64,000 bases of DNA, taken from positions 310,001 through 374,000 of the forward strand of contig QXCR01000002.1 in assembly GCA_004380135.1 (NCBI GenBank), given 5' to 3'. Below are positions 13,336 through 23,185 of this stretch, in pieces; within the stretch, counting starts at the first letter, position 1; every line of letters starts with the position of its first letter. The notes below the pieces were generated by a model. The model had not been told where the DNA came from. It searched no databases and saw nothing but the letters and a program-made list of their open reading frames with translations. This stretch comes from Stemphylium vesicarium (taxonomy: Eukaryota; Ascomycota; Dothideomycetes; Pleosporales; Pleosporaceae). The position numbers and the translations under genes are program-made.

Positions 13336-14802
13336 TGTATTCTGGGTGATAATGAGGTCCTGGAAAGAAAAAGTGATGTCGAGGACAGCAAGTGTTGGGG
13401 AGCTGGACACCTTATAGGCAATGGGTCGAGCTTGGCGTTGAACGTGGGGCAAGTCGAGAACGTGCTCTGACCTGGTAACAAGAACAGGCTTGGTGGATGG
13501 AGGGGAGTAGTGAAGAGACGGTGTGCATCTGGTTTTTTATACGTGCAGCTTATTGCCGCTCTTGAGACCAGAAAGGCAGTTTCGAGCGTAGCATCTCTGC
13601 ATGGCAACCGCCATGCCGCCAATGGTTCCTGCCCACATGTCGAGGGCTCAGGACCTCCTGTTCCTTTTACCAATACACCATGGGCTGCTTGAGTAGAAGT
13701 TGCCATTGTTTGTTTTGTTATTCCCAAGCTACGGAGACTATCTCGCCATACCGACCTCGGTGCTCATCCACCGAAGTCTTTCCGCTCCACTTGGTCTTTC
13801 CCTCTACAAAGGACACATGTCACGAACCCCTTCCTGCTGCCCGCTATCTGTCCGAGTCAATAATGACCATCGAATGAGCTTTGCGGCCGCCTATCTGCTC
13901 GACTTCACGATGCACAATTGTTGAATAATTTCCCTGGGAGCTATGTCGACAAATTGAAAAGCCCCTCATCTGGCCGCGGCACTAGCAGGGGCCTGCAGTA
14001 AACCTGACGTAGCGTGCGCGACCGCTCTTCCGACTTGCTCCCCAACAGACTTCCCCGGCATGCGGGCAAAGTCCCATTTTTCTACTGTGGCGAATGCGCA
14101 ACGTTGATGCAAAAACACATAGTACTCTGTTCTTCCATTGATCTCGATCGCTCACCGCGGGCTGCGAGGTCGAGAACAGCATTATGATCCGGATAGCTGG
14201 TGCCGATATATGTGCGTACTGCGTACATACACTCCCACGTACAGCTATCGCTTAGACCACGTGGGGGATCTGCTGCTAAGCTGGTGTATTCAAACAACAG
14301 CGATGCCCTTGTCAGACGCTTGTCTGAACGAACGCTTCTTTTCACTCTACTAACGAACGACATCCGTGATTTGGAGCTTGCAAGTGTCAGCTCGCCAGTC
14401 ATGTCCCGGGAGAGCTACGGACACTTTGCCCCGCCCGGCATCGCGGACATGTATCGCGGTGACAAGGTGCATGGTTGATGTTTCTACATATCTCACAATA
14501 TGGAGCGTCTCGGTCAGGCCTAAGCCTCAGAAGTATTTCAATAGCCTAGCACTATTTACAACAAGAAGGCTTCACACCGCGCAAGACAGGCTCACGACTA
14601 TTGGAGTGGGCTCGGTGGGGACTGAGTCGGTACCGAATACGCTAGTGGAGCTTGTTCCCAGAGTAACACCAAGTCAGGAACAGCTATTTCTAGTTCTTCG
14701 TGTGGCTTGCGTCTGAGGATAACGTGCAGCTATCTCATGGCCCAGTGCTGCTCTGACTCGTTACCACCGGCCCTATCCAGGCTGTCCAGCAAAGACTTCC
14801 CC
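13336..14802. other. Intergenic between UGP1 and FolB-like gene
   Basis: About 1.47 kb holding the UGP1 promoter and the 3' flank of the dihydroneopterin-aldolase-like gene. The frames present are short, overlap each other and carry no domain. No repeat or RNA gene was recognised. Confidence 0.5.
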
Positions 14803-15647
14803 CTAGTCCGCACGCACTGGTCGCGTTATCTCGACAGCAGGCGCATCTGCAAAAGGTACGGCGTGGGGCTTGCCAACTCGCAGCTTGATCCAAGCACCCT
14901 GATCCACCTCTTGTGTAAAGAACTTCTGTCTGAGCTCTTGGACAAGCCACGCTAGTAGGCTCTCGATGGTCTGGAAAGAAGACCCTGAGATCAGCTGCGG
15001 CACGTCAGTTAGCGCCCCATGCTGCAGCAACTCGTACTCACCTCGAACAAAAGGCCCTCCAATTTTGGATAGTCGTCAACGCGGGAGTCGGCGATTCTGT
15101 CTATCCAAACATTAACGTCCACCGGCTGCTTTTGCAACCTCTCGTTCGAATTCACACCGATCAGACAAGGTATGCGAACGTTGTGCAGGTAGAGTACACT
15201 CGAATGTGTTCCCGATTGCTCAATGCAAGAGGTCATGTGTCCGGCGCCCTCTCCAAGCATGCTTCCCTTCAGATAACAGACATTTGTTTCGATCGCATGT
15301 ATGTCTGTTGAACCGGCCACGTCGCGCACACACTGCGACACGGCGGCCGAGAGCGCAGCGGTGGATTTCCAAGCCATGGTATCATCCTTGAATTGTGCCT
15401 GAATGGCTTTGCTGAGCGTACCGTAATGGACGGTGCTGTCATCAACGGAATCTGTAGAAGAAGCAGACGTGAACTGCTTCCCTAGGGTGAGAGTGACACT
15501 GATCAAGGCCCGCTGCTTTTTCTCACGTCCCCAGACATCTTTCCCTGCGTTGACAACGACTTCCAGGTTCTGGATCATAATCTTGTCATGGTGCCCACTT
15601 AAAACGAGTTGCGCATCCCAGTGGTCTTTTCGTAGGACTTGTGCCAT
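14803..15647 (-). CDS. Tandem dihydroneopterin aldolase (FolB)-domain protein
   Basis: Predicted pteridine enzyme of the dihydroneopterin aldolase/epimerase fold, as used in folate synthesis to release glycolaldehyde and hydroxymethyl-dihydropterin. Exon 1 15647-15042, intron 15041-14971 (GTGAGT..TTCCAG), exon 2 14970-14803; 257 aa. Two FolB units are visible: residues ~20-125 and ~150-255. The second keeps the expected elements: an Asn-Glu-Arg loop, the DYPKLE tyrosine and the VGKPHA lysine motif near the C-terminus. The first keeps VHYGTL but lacks the Lys-Pro motif, so it may be structural. Unlike yeast Fol1, no HPPK or DHPS domain follows. It is divergently placed from STI1 over a 574-bp spacer. 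Confidence 0.85.
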
Positions 15648-16221
15648 GATTCTGGAATTGAAGCTATGTTCTTAGACGAAGCGAAATTTGGACGAAGAAG
15701 AGGAGTCTCTTTTAACGGCGAGGAGAAGGCTAGGTAAAAGCTTGTTCCGTACGTCAGTCACATGTTGCATGGGAGATTGCTTGACAAGCTCGAAAGAGCA
15801 GGAATTGTAATGTCATTCGCAAAAACGACCAAGAGGCAATTTCTCGCAAGTGTAACGCAGTCCCGCATAGGAGAGGTGACATCAAAAGTCTGTGTGGCTA
15901 GCTGAACGCACGAAAAAAGCATCAGCAGGCAACCACATCAGTCTGCCAGTGCCGAGCTGCGATGGAAAAGCGCGCGGGAAGGGCTGAGAGATTTTGTCAC
16001 TCACAAGCTGATGGTACGTCTCGTCAGGCTGAATATGGCGGGGTGTATGACGGACGCCCTTGAGCCCTCTAGATGCACGGACGCCTTGCCTGCCAGAGCT
16101 CCGCAATCGAACATTCTAGCTACACATCAAACTATAATTCAGAGCCTGTCCCTCTAACGCCTGCGCGACAAGAAAATCGTGGTCACTTTATACACGTACC
16201 TTAACCAACCGCATCAATACT
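15648..16221. other. Shared divergent promoter of FolB-like gene and STI1
   Basis: A 574-bp interval between two divergent starts (15647 minus, 16222 plus). It contains one two-unit heat-shock-like element (listed separately) and several short AT-rich patches. No gene is supported inside it. Confidence 0.5.
16109..16116 (+). promoter_or_regulatory. Possible heat-shock element upstream of STI1
   Basis: GAACATTC matches the inverted-pentamer core GAAnnTTC of a heat-shock factor site, 106 bp upstream of the STI1 ATG. Only two units are present; a strong element usually has three. STI1 genes are classical heat-shock targets in fungi, so the position is sensible, but this match alone is weak. Confidence 0.3.
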
Positions 16222-18160
16222 ATGGCGGACGCATTGAAAGCTGAAGGCAACAAGCTCTTCGCCGAGAAGAAGTTCGAGGAGTCCATGTATGTCACCCCGC
16301 AAACACAGCCTTGACGACGACGACTTGCTAACCAAGTACAGCGAGAAGTTCTCACAGGCCATCGAGCTTGATCCCTCAAACCATGTTCTCTACTCCAACC
16401 GATCGGGCGCATACGCATCTTTGAAGGACTGGCAAAAGGCGCTTGACGATGCGAACAAGGTCACCGAGATCAAGCCCGACTGGGCCAAGGGCTGGGGGCG
16501 TAAGGGAACTGCGCTGCACGGAGAGGGTGATTTGGGTATGTTAAGCATGTGCTATGCAATATTCACTACTAACAGCAAATAGTTGGTGCATCCGACGCCT
16601 TCGACCAGGCCCTCAAGCTCGACCCGAACAACGCCCAAGCGAAGTCAGGCCTCGAGGCTGTCAAGCGCGCAATTGAATCTGAAGCCAACAGCGACGGCGC
16701 AGGGCTCGGTGGCATGTTCAGCGACCCGAACATGATCTCCAAGCTCGCCGCGAACTCCAAGACGGCCTCTCTCCTCGGTGACACAGAGTTCATGGGCAAG
16801 CTTCAGCAGCTGCAGAAGAACCCCAACATGGCCGGCCAATTCATGCAGGACCCCCGCTTCCTGCAGGTCATGAGCGTGCTCCTAGGCATAGACATGTCCT
16901 TCGGCCAGCCACCAGAGGCAGGAGGCGCAGGAGGCGCAGACTCAAAGGCAGCCGAGGAGGACGTCGAGATGCCTGATGCGCGACCAGCGCCCGAGCAGCC
17001 CAAGAAGGCACCCGAGCCCGAACCCGAGCCCGAGCCGGTCGAAGAGACTGAGGAGGACAAGGCTGCGAAGAAGGCCAAGGCTGAAGCCGACGAGCTGAAG
17101 AAAAAGGGCACCGAATTCTACAAGAAGCGCCAATTTGACGAGGCTATCGAGAACTACACCAAGGCATGGGAAACCCACAAGGACATCACATACAAGACCA
17201 ACTTGGGAGCGGCCATGTTTGAGAAGGGTGACTACGAGGGATGCATCCAGGCATGCAATGAGGCCGTTGACTACGGTCGCGAGATTCTCGCCGACTTTAA
17301 GATCATTGCGAAGTAAGTCTCGAAACAAACCCCCTCTCGATGGGTCACTAACACCATGTAGAGCATTTGCACGCATCGGAACCGCTTACGAGAAGCTGGG
17401 CGATCTCAGCAACGCCATCCTCTACTACCAGAAGGCGCAAACCGAACACCGCACACCCGAAGTCCTTGCGAAGCTTCGCGCCGCCGAGAAGGCCAAGGTT
17501 AAGGCGGACAGGGAGTCTTACATCAACCCTGAGGAGGCTGAGAAGGCGCGCGAGCTCGGCAACGCCAAGTTCAAGGAGTCGAATTGGCCTGAAGCAGTCG
17601 AGGCATACTCTGAGATGATCAAGCGCGCACCAGATGACCCAAGAGGATACTCAAACCGCGCCGCTTGCTTCATCAAGCTTCTAGAGTTCCCATCGGCCGT
17701 ACAAGACTGCGACGAGGCCATCAAGCGCGACCCCGACTTCATCCGAGCCTACCTGCGGAAAGCTCAGGCGTACTTCACCATGCGCGAGTACAACAAGTGT
17801 ATCAATGTGTGCGCTGAAGCCATGGAACACGACAAGGACGGCAAGAACACCAGGGAAATCCAGCAACAAGAGCAAAAGGCCCTGCAAGCGCAGTACTCTG
17901 CTCGCGAGGGTGAGACTGAGCAAGAGACTATGGAGCGCATTCAGCGTGACCCAGAGGTAAGTCTTACATGCCGCTTGCATTCTTGAAATCACTAACAAAT
18001 CGCACAGATTGTCGGCATTCTGCAAGACCCCGTCATGCAAGCCATTCTGCAACAAGCAAAGGACGACCCTGCGGCGCTACAAGAGCATCTGAAGAACCCT
18101 AGCATCCGGTCCAAGATCCAGAAGCTCGTCCACGCAGGTGTGATTCGCATGGGACGATAA
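16222..18160 (+). CDS. STI1: Hsp90/Hsp70 co-chaperone Sti1 (Hop)
   Basis: Cytosolic adaptor that binds the C-terminal EEVD tails of Hsp70 and Hsp90 and passes clients between them. Five exons: 16222-16286, 16342-16535, 16583-17312, 17362-17956, 18008-18160; every intron is 46-55 nt with GT..AG borders, giving 578 aa. Order of parts: TPR1 from residue 1 (ALKAEGNKLFAEKKFEES), DP1/STI1 repeat at ~126-190 (FSDPNMISKL, NPNMAGQFMQDPR), an acidic linker of EPEP and EEDVEMP type, TPR2A and TPR2B in the middle, and a DP2 repeat at ~529-578 (ILQDPVMQAILQQAKDDPAA). This is the complete canonical architecture and size. The first exon is only 65 nt, a position often missed by gene finders. Confidence 0.97.
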
Positions 18161-18555
18161 ATGTCCTGCCAGATCACTGGAGTACTTTGCTTCGACTGGC
18201 CAAAGATGATGCACATCATACGGTCAAGATGGTTTTACCCAAGCCATATTTTGTATGTTTACATGAATGGGTCTTTCTCTGCATAGCGTATAGGGTTAAT
18301 GAATGTGTATGACTTTAATGTTCAGACTCGTTGCCGGATTTGCTTTGATCGCCCATACGCCTGACTTCTTCTAATCGTGTTCATGTGATGGTTGACGTGC
18401 TTGCACTGCATTTTGTGTAATCCAAAAAAGACAATGTCTTGTTTCCACTTGCTACGAATCTATGTTACAACTAATTGGATGAATGATTTCCACCCATCTT
18501 CCTTGAAAGGTCGCACACATCCCAAAACGCCAAACCCAGAAGAAGAAGGAGAACC
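18161..18555. other. Convergent intergenic spacer
   Basis: A 395-bp spacer between the 3' ends of STI1 and the bZIP gene. It is AT-rich, as expected for back-to-back 3' untranslated regions. No gene was seen. Confidence 0.5.
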
Positions 18556-19560
18556 TCACAATCCACTAATAAAATCCAACAGCCTCAACAACGCCCCATT
18601 CTCAACCCTACATCCCTCGCCCTCGCGTTGTGCACGCCGCAACCCCTGGGCCAGCCAAAGCCGAATGGTATCCGGGTCCAGGTTGCGGAAGTTCTGCTGG
18701 CTGATCATGACATATGCTTGGGCGCACAACGTGGTGCTCTCCGAGGGCGAGGGCGGCGGTCTTGTCTTGCAAGACGAACATTCCAGATCCACAGGTTCGT
18801 CTGCGAGAGGAGAGGAAGAAGGGGGATCCGAGCAACACGGCGGGGGACCACTATTATTACTGTTGGTAGCGGCTGTGGTGCTTGAGGGTGAGGGAAGAGC
18901 TGGGTAAGGGACAAAGGGCAGGTTGATGAAGTAGTTTGTGTTGTTTGTAGGAGCTGGTGTGCCAGTGGTGGTGATGGTCGTGGTGGTATTAGTACCGGTG
19001 GGTAGGTAGTAAGAGGATGAAGCTTCGCCCAGGAAGGAAAGGTCGGGTAGGGCTTGGTGCACCACGGAGCCATCAGGGTAGTCGGAAGGGAGACTACTGG
19101 CGTGTTGTGGTTGGACGAGGGCTAGGGTGCCTTGCTGCGGATTACTGGACTGTGCTGTGGGTATCATGTCTCTTATGAGCATGCTGTTGCCGTTTTCTGG
19201 CATCGCCGTACTGTCGTTCCTATCGTATCTTGTCGTTCCTTGGCCTTGGTTGTTGTTGGTTGCTGGAGCTCGCCCAGCTGCCTTTTCTTTTAACAAGGCG
19301 ATTTCTGCTCTTGCCTCCGCGAGTAATGCCTCCGTCTCTGCGAGCTTTTGCTCGAGAGATGTGACATGATCACGCTGTCGTGCGCGGTGCCTGCGTTGGT
19401 TCTCGCGCACTCGGTTCAGTGTGTGCTCCGCAGAAACACGCGATCGTCTGCTTCTTACGTTTCCAGCTGTGTCGGATGTGTGGTCTGCTGATGATGAAGA
19501 TGCCGGTGAAGGCACAGTTGCTGGTGGAGAAGGCATGATGCACTGCTTTCTTGGTGGCAT
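18556..19560 (-). CDS. bZIP transcription factor
   Basis: Predicted nuclear DNA-binding regulator, 334 aa, no intron. The start is the ATG at 19560 because the codon two positions upstream is GTG. Residues ~48-67 form the basic region (NRVRENQRRHRARQRDHV), of the fungal type with NQRR in place of the canonical N-x-x-A-A. It is followed by a short leucine zipper at ~69-92 (SLEQKLAETEALLAEA). The middle is Asn/Thr/Ser/Pro-rich. The last ~60 residues (from TLCAQAYVMISQQNFRNLD) form a conserved-looking helical domain seen in filamentous-fungal bZIPs that pair the domain with a C-terminal DUF-type module. Targets cannot be inferred from sequence. The frame is intact and codon use matches its neighbours. 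Confidence 0.85.
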   Translation of the reverse strand: MPPRKQCIMPSPPATVPSPASSSSADHTSDTAGNVRSRRSRVSAEHTLNRVRENQRRHRARQRDHVTSLEQKLAETEALLAEARAEIALLKEKAAGRAPATNNNQGQGTTRYDRNDSTAMPENGNSMLIRDMIPTAQSSNPQQGTLALVQPQHASSLPSDYPDGSVVHQALPDLSFLGEASSSYYLPTGTNTTTTITTTGTPAPTNNTNYFINLPFVPYPALPSPSSTTAATNSNNSGPPPCCSDPPSSSPLADEPVDLECSSCKTRPPPSPSESTTLCAQAYVMISQQNFRNLDPDTIRLWLAQGLRRAQREGEGCRVENGALLRLLDFISGL

Positions 19561-20065
19561 TGTCACAAAGGATAGTGTTCTAGTCTTTTCTTCGAACAGC
19601 TATCGAGGGTTTTAGTGTATGCTTTGGCCGTTTCTGGGGCATTCTGGGAATGATGGAGCTGAGACATTGGGTGTAAGAGCTTGGCGGTGACATATCGACG
19701 AGGCTCCTTCGCGATTGGTCGGGCGGGGAGGCGAAACAGGTTCCACAATTCACGCGGCCTTTGCTTTATACAACGATATCACGCCAGCCGTAATCAAAAC
19801 CGGCATCAAGCTTCGTTGGCTCAAATCTCCGCAACTTGGCAGAGCTTGGAATCTGGATGTCCTCGTATTGAGAGATTACCGTCTCTCATAATGCTACGTA
19901 GCATCAGGATCACGAATACCCATATGAAACCATGTATGAGGGGAGTCGCCATGTGATCCCGTCTGAAAATCAAGGCGAATGTTTCATGCAGAGTAGTCAT
20001 TACTTTTTGCTACCAACGGTGGACGTGCTTTTGCTACTTCTTTTTTTTTGTGGCCAATTCCAGTC
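19561..20065. other. Intergenic, bZIP promoter
   Basis: A 505-bp region upstream of the bZIP start and downstream of the hydrolase stop. It includes a T-rich run near 20040. No supported gene. Confidence 0.5.
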
Positions 20066-21034
20066 CTATACCAAACCGCGCAAGAACAGTTTCATCCTGT
20101 GGTCCATCCAGTCAACATCCTTTTGGTTTGCTCCACCTCCAGCGATATGACCCCAGATACTAGGAATTATCTCCACAGTCCCATCTTGTAGACTTTTGAC
20201 CTCCTTCTGGCTAACATAAGGCCGGAAGTACTGATCGTACTCACATGGCATCAGCAGGACCTTGGCTTTGATGTTCTTCAACGCCGACTCGAGATCTTCT
20301 CCTTTGATGCACCGACTAATGTCGCCTCGTTGCCACATACCCAGCATCACCAGTAGATCGTCTCCAGTCCAGCCTTCATAACCTTGAATGGTGGCGACAT
20401 CGTCCCAGTCTCGGAGCTGCTGGAAGCCCATTTCCTTATAGCATTCTTCGTCGAACCATTCGGCGCTCGTCAGCCAAGCCGAGTAGGCTTTTCCGAACGC
20501 CCGAATGCCCTTCTCTGGGCTGCTCGCATGCTCAAGCGCCGCCTTGGGACCCTCCAAGAATTGGAAGTTATGTCTGCTTGTTTTGGCAGATGAGCATACA
20601 ATGATTGCGTGCTTGATGAATCCCGGATGTGAGGCAAGCCAGTGGTACGTGATTTGGCCTCCCATGGAGAATCCGAGCATGACATCTACCTCTTTGATGC
20701 CAAGCTCTTGTGCTAGGAGTGAGTATTGTGCGTTGATGCAGTCCATGTATTCGATTTGAGAGGGGAAGTTGGGTGTGTTTGAGGGACTAGACGACTCGCC
20801 ATTGCCGAGTAGGGCAATCAAGATGATCTTGTGGTTTTTCAATGCGGCGTTTGCATGTGTGAGTGTAGTGTTGAGGCGGCCCTTGAAGCAAGTGTGTACA
20901 ACCGCAATCTTAGAGTTGTGCGGGTTTAGGATCTTGTAGGCCAGTTTGAGTTTTGGCAGTGATGACCCATTGTGGAATTTGAAGTCTGAGATGTCGTACG
21001 TTTGGAGTGGTTCGGAGCTGGCCTGGGAAGACAT
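20066..21034 (-). CDS. Alpha/beta hydrolase, MetX-like
   Basis: Member of the alpha/beta-hydrolase superfamily closest in layout to homoserine O-acetyltransferase (MetX)-like proteins, 322 aa, single exon. The start is the ATG at 21034; upstream the frame opens only at TTG. The nucleophile elbow GFSMGG places the catalytic Ser at residue 123. Asp in CEYDQYF (~residue 270) and His in WGHIAGG (~residue 298) complete a plausible triad. The motif HTCFKGR after the first strand takes the place of the HALTG of true MetX enzymes, so acyl transfer to homoserine should not be assumed; a small-ester or amide hydrolase is equally possible. No signal peptide, so probably cytosolic. Confidence 0.85.
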   Translation of the reverse strand: MSSQASSEPLQTYDISDFKFHNGSSLPKLKLAYKILNPHNSKIAVVHTCFKGRLNTTLTHANAALKNHKIILIALLGNGESSSPSNTPNFPSQIEYMDCINAQYSLLAQELGIKEVDVMLGFSMGGQITYHWLASHPGFIKHAIIVCSSAKTSRHNFQFLEGPKAALEHASSPEKGIRAFGKAYSAWLTSAEWFDEECYKEMGFQQLRDWDDVATIQGYEGWTGDDLLVMLGMWQRGDISRCIKGEDLESALKNIKAKVLLMPCEYDQYFRPYVSQKEVKSLQDGTVEIIPSIWGHIAGGGANQKDVDWMDHRMKLFLRGLV

Positions 21035-21485
21035 GTTGATGGTTTGATGGCAGAAGTGGTGGGAACTATGGGGAAGATGAAATATGGCGGGGAAGGATTG
21101 TTGAGGGGTAGGCAACGTCTGAAGGTATGTGAGGTCATGGCGAGTCTAGAGCCCCACCTGCGGCTCCAAAGCCGACCCTCTAGAAGGTTCATTGGAAGAC
21201 GGTCGTGAGGGTCGCTCGAACATCGGCCAGCGGCACCTTGCATGCTCTACACGGCGCCAAGAGGTCCGATTTCTCATAAGTAGGTGGCTGGAATGATGCG
21301 CGGGCATCTGGACTGGTAGCCGACGGAACGTGCCACGCACATTGATGGGCCCATGGCAGAGCTCTGTGCGGTACGAAGTGTAATAAGGCTGATGATGGCT
21401 GACTTCGCGCCGATACTCAATGTCGGTGATGCTGAGTTGAAATTGTGAAACATTGGGATCTAGCTGTGAAGGATTCGGTTGCAGC

Positions 21486-21545
21486 CTGCCGCAATACATG
21501 CTGCTGCAATACATGCTGCTGCAATACATGCTGCTGCAATACATG
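21486..21545. repeat. 15-bp tandem repeat, 4 copies
   Basis: Four head-to-tail copies of CTGCTGCAATACATG, the first with one substitution, in the intergenic region between two genes facing apart. The unit is a multiple of three, so all frames stay open across it, but no gene can be supported around it. It is a good candidate length-polymorphic locus. Confidence 0.95.
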
Positions 21546-23050
21546 CTGCCGAGGGTCCGGTGCAGGCATGTCGCGAGGCGTACGCTTGTTTACTTGGATG
21601 TACCGCACATGTTCATGGTGTTGCTTTTGTGGTTGCGCCACCAACCGGCAAATGTCGAAAAGGTTGGCCCGCCTTCATCTTAATTCCATCTCTCGGCACA
21701 GGACTGCATATCGCTAAGAGTGAAGTGACCGATAATGGCAGCTCTCCGGGCGCTAATTCGGAGAGGTAAGCACCTTCTTTATGTGTTGATAATTTATCGG
21801 GCAAAACATCACACTCGGAGTCCCGTGATAGCTGTGGAAAAGTGGCGGTGGCTGCTTGCTTGCAGAATGCTGCGCCTGCGACCTAAGTTCGGAAGGCCAG
21901 GAACGACGGGTTCCGATTCTATTTAGAGGTGGCAGCCACAAGCGATTTTCAGCAAGGCTAAAGGGCGGGCGAGAGCCGTGCGACTAGGATGGACATGCGC
22001 TAGGGGATCGCCATCCCTGCTCTCGCCTTATCACTTCCCAGCGGACGCTGTCATGCTTTCGGTATAGCCCGAGCTGTGGTCTTCCATTTCGGGCGACGGT
22101 GGTTGATGTGACAGGAGAGACATGTCCCAGGCAATGCGGCTTTTTGTACTGTCGTCGTCGTCGTAAGACTGGGAGCATTGACAGATGTGTAGCACATGTA
22201 GAGTTGCGTGAAACACATGCCACGTACGTCACGACGATCGCGACGCGCCAGGGCCAGGATCTACACAAAGGACAACGGTTGGGCACTCACAAGGCAAAGC
22301 AGCAGGCGGCTCGGGGTGGTTGACGGGTAGAGCAAAAGGGGCGCGGCCAGGGGAATACAGCGTCCAGCGGGTGCTAGCGACGTCGTACAGTCGGGTACCA
22401 TGGTTTGCCGCCAAGAGATATGGGAAAGGTGAGTGCCATTGAATGTAGGACGGAGAGGGCGCCGCACAGACGGATCTGGTGGGCTGAATGTGGGGAGCGT
22501 CGACGTTGGCGCTCCGAACACGAGACACGAGGAGCCGCCGTTTCTCATCAATGACCGGGTTGGGACAAGCGATGTGCAATGCGCAATCTCTCGGTGCCAT
22601 TTTACAAATCTCTACCTCGTGTAAATAGGCCTTGACCGTGTAGGGGCAGCTGATGTTTAGGGATACCGCTGCGGGATTGCAACGATAAGCCGAAGGCGCG
22701 CAATTAGCGTCGACCCTGGCAATTTAGCTGATAGACTACTCCGCAACTACGAACGGCGGTTCCACGACATTGTTGGGTCCCTGGCTGCTGCTGGCCTGTA
22801 ATCCTCGGGTGGCTTGCTTGTCTGCTTCCTTGCACTTTCTTCCTCTCTCTGCCTCTTATTTTTGGTATTCTTTTTGACGGGTGCATGCAAGAAGGGCTCT
22901 GGCATTGTATCTTGTATGAGTGAAGCAGTTTCAGGTGACCGGACCCTGTTAGAGAAGTGACATCGCCTCTCTCGCTCCCGCCGCCGCCGCCAATCGAGCC
23001 CGGGACCGCGTATTGCAGGCACGCGAGCAGCAGATACAGACGCAGGAACG

Positions 23051-23082
23051 CCTGCCCGCCTGCCCGCCTGCCCGCCTGCGCG
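23051..23082. repeat. 8-bp tandem repeat in 5' leader
   Basis: Four units of CCTGCCCG, the last altered, starting 135 bp upstream of the ATG at 23186 and probably within the transcribed leader. The region is strongly C-rich on the coding strand. Confidence 0.85.
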
Positions 23083-23185
23083 CATTTCCCCTACCTCTAC
23101 TATCACACCCCCTTCACACCCACCCTCGTCCTCCACAATCCCACCCGCGCTCTGGTCTGCAGGTAGGACCGCACAACACAGCACC

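Larger units (their letters stand above)
21035..23185. other. 2.15-kb intergenic region
   Basis: No supported gene. It holds the hydrolase promoter, a four-copy 15-bp tandem repeat (21486-21545), several overlapping short frames, and the 5' leader of the large gene at 23186 with its 8-bp GC-rich repeat. A minus-strand frame at 22229-22600 looked protein-like but could not be extended with convincing splice sites. Confidence 0.5.

Noticed and set aside
22229..22600. Minus-strand frame of 123 codons with a protein-like middle
   Set aside because: No domain, and the only downstream intron candidate (about 30 nt) is too short to trust. Could be a relic, but unsupported.
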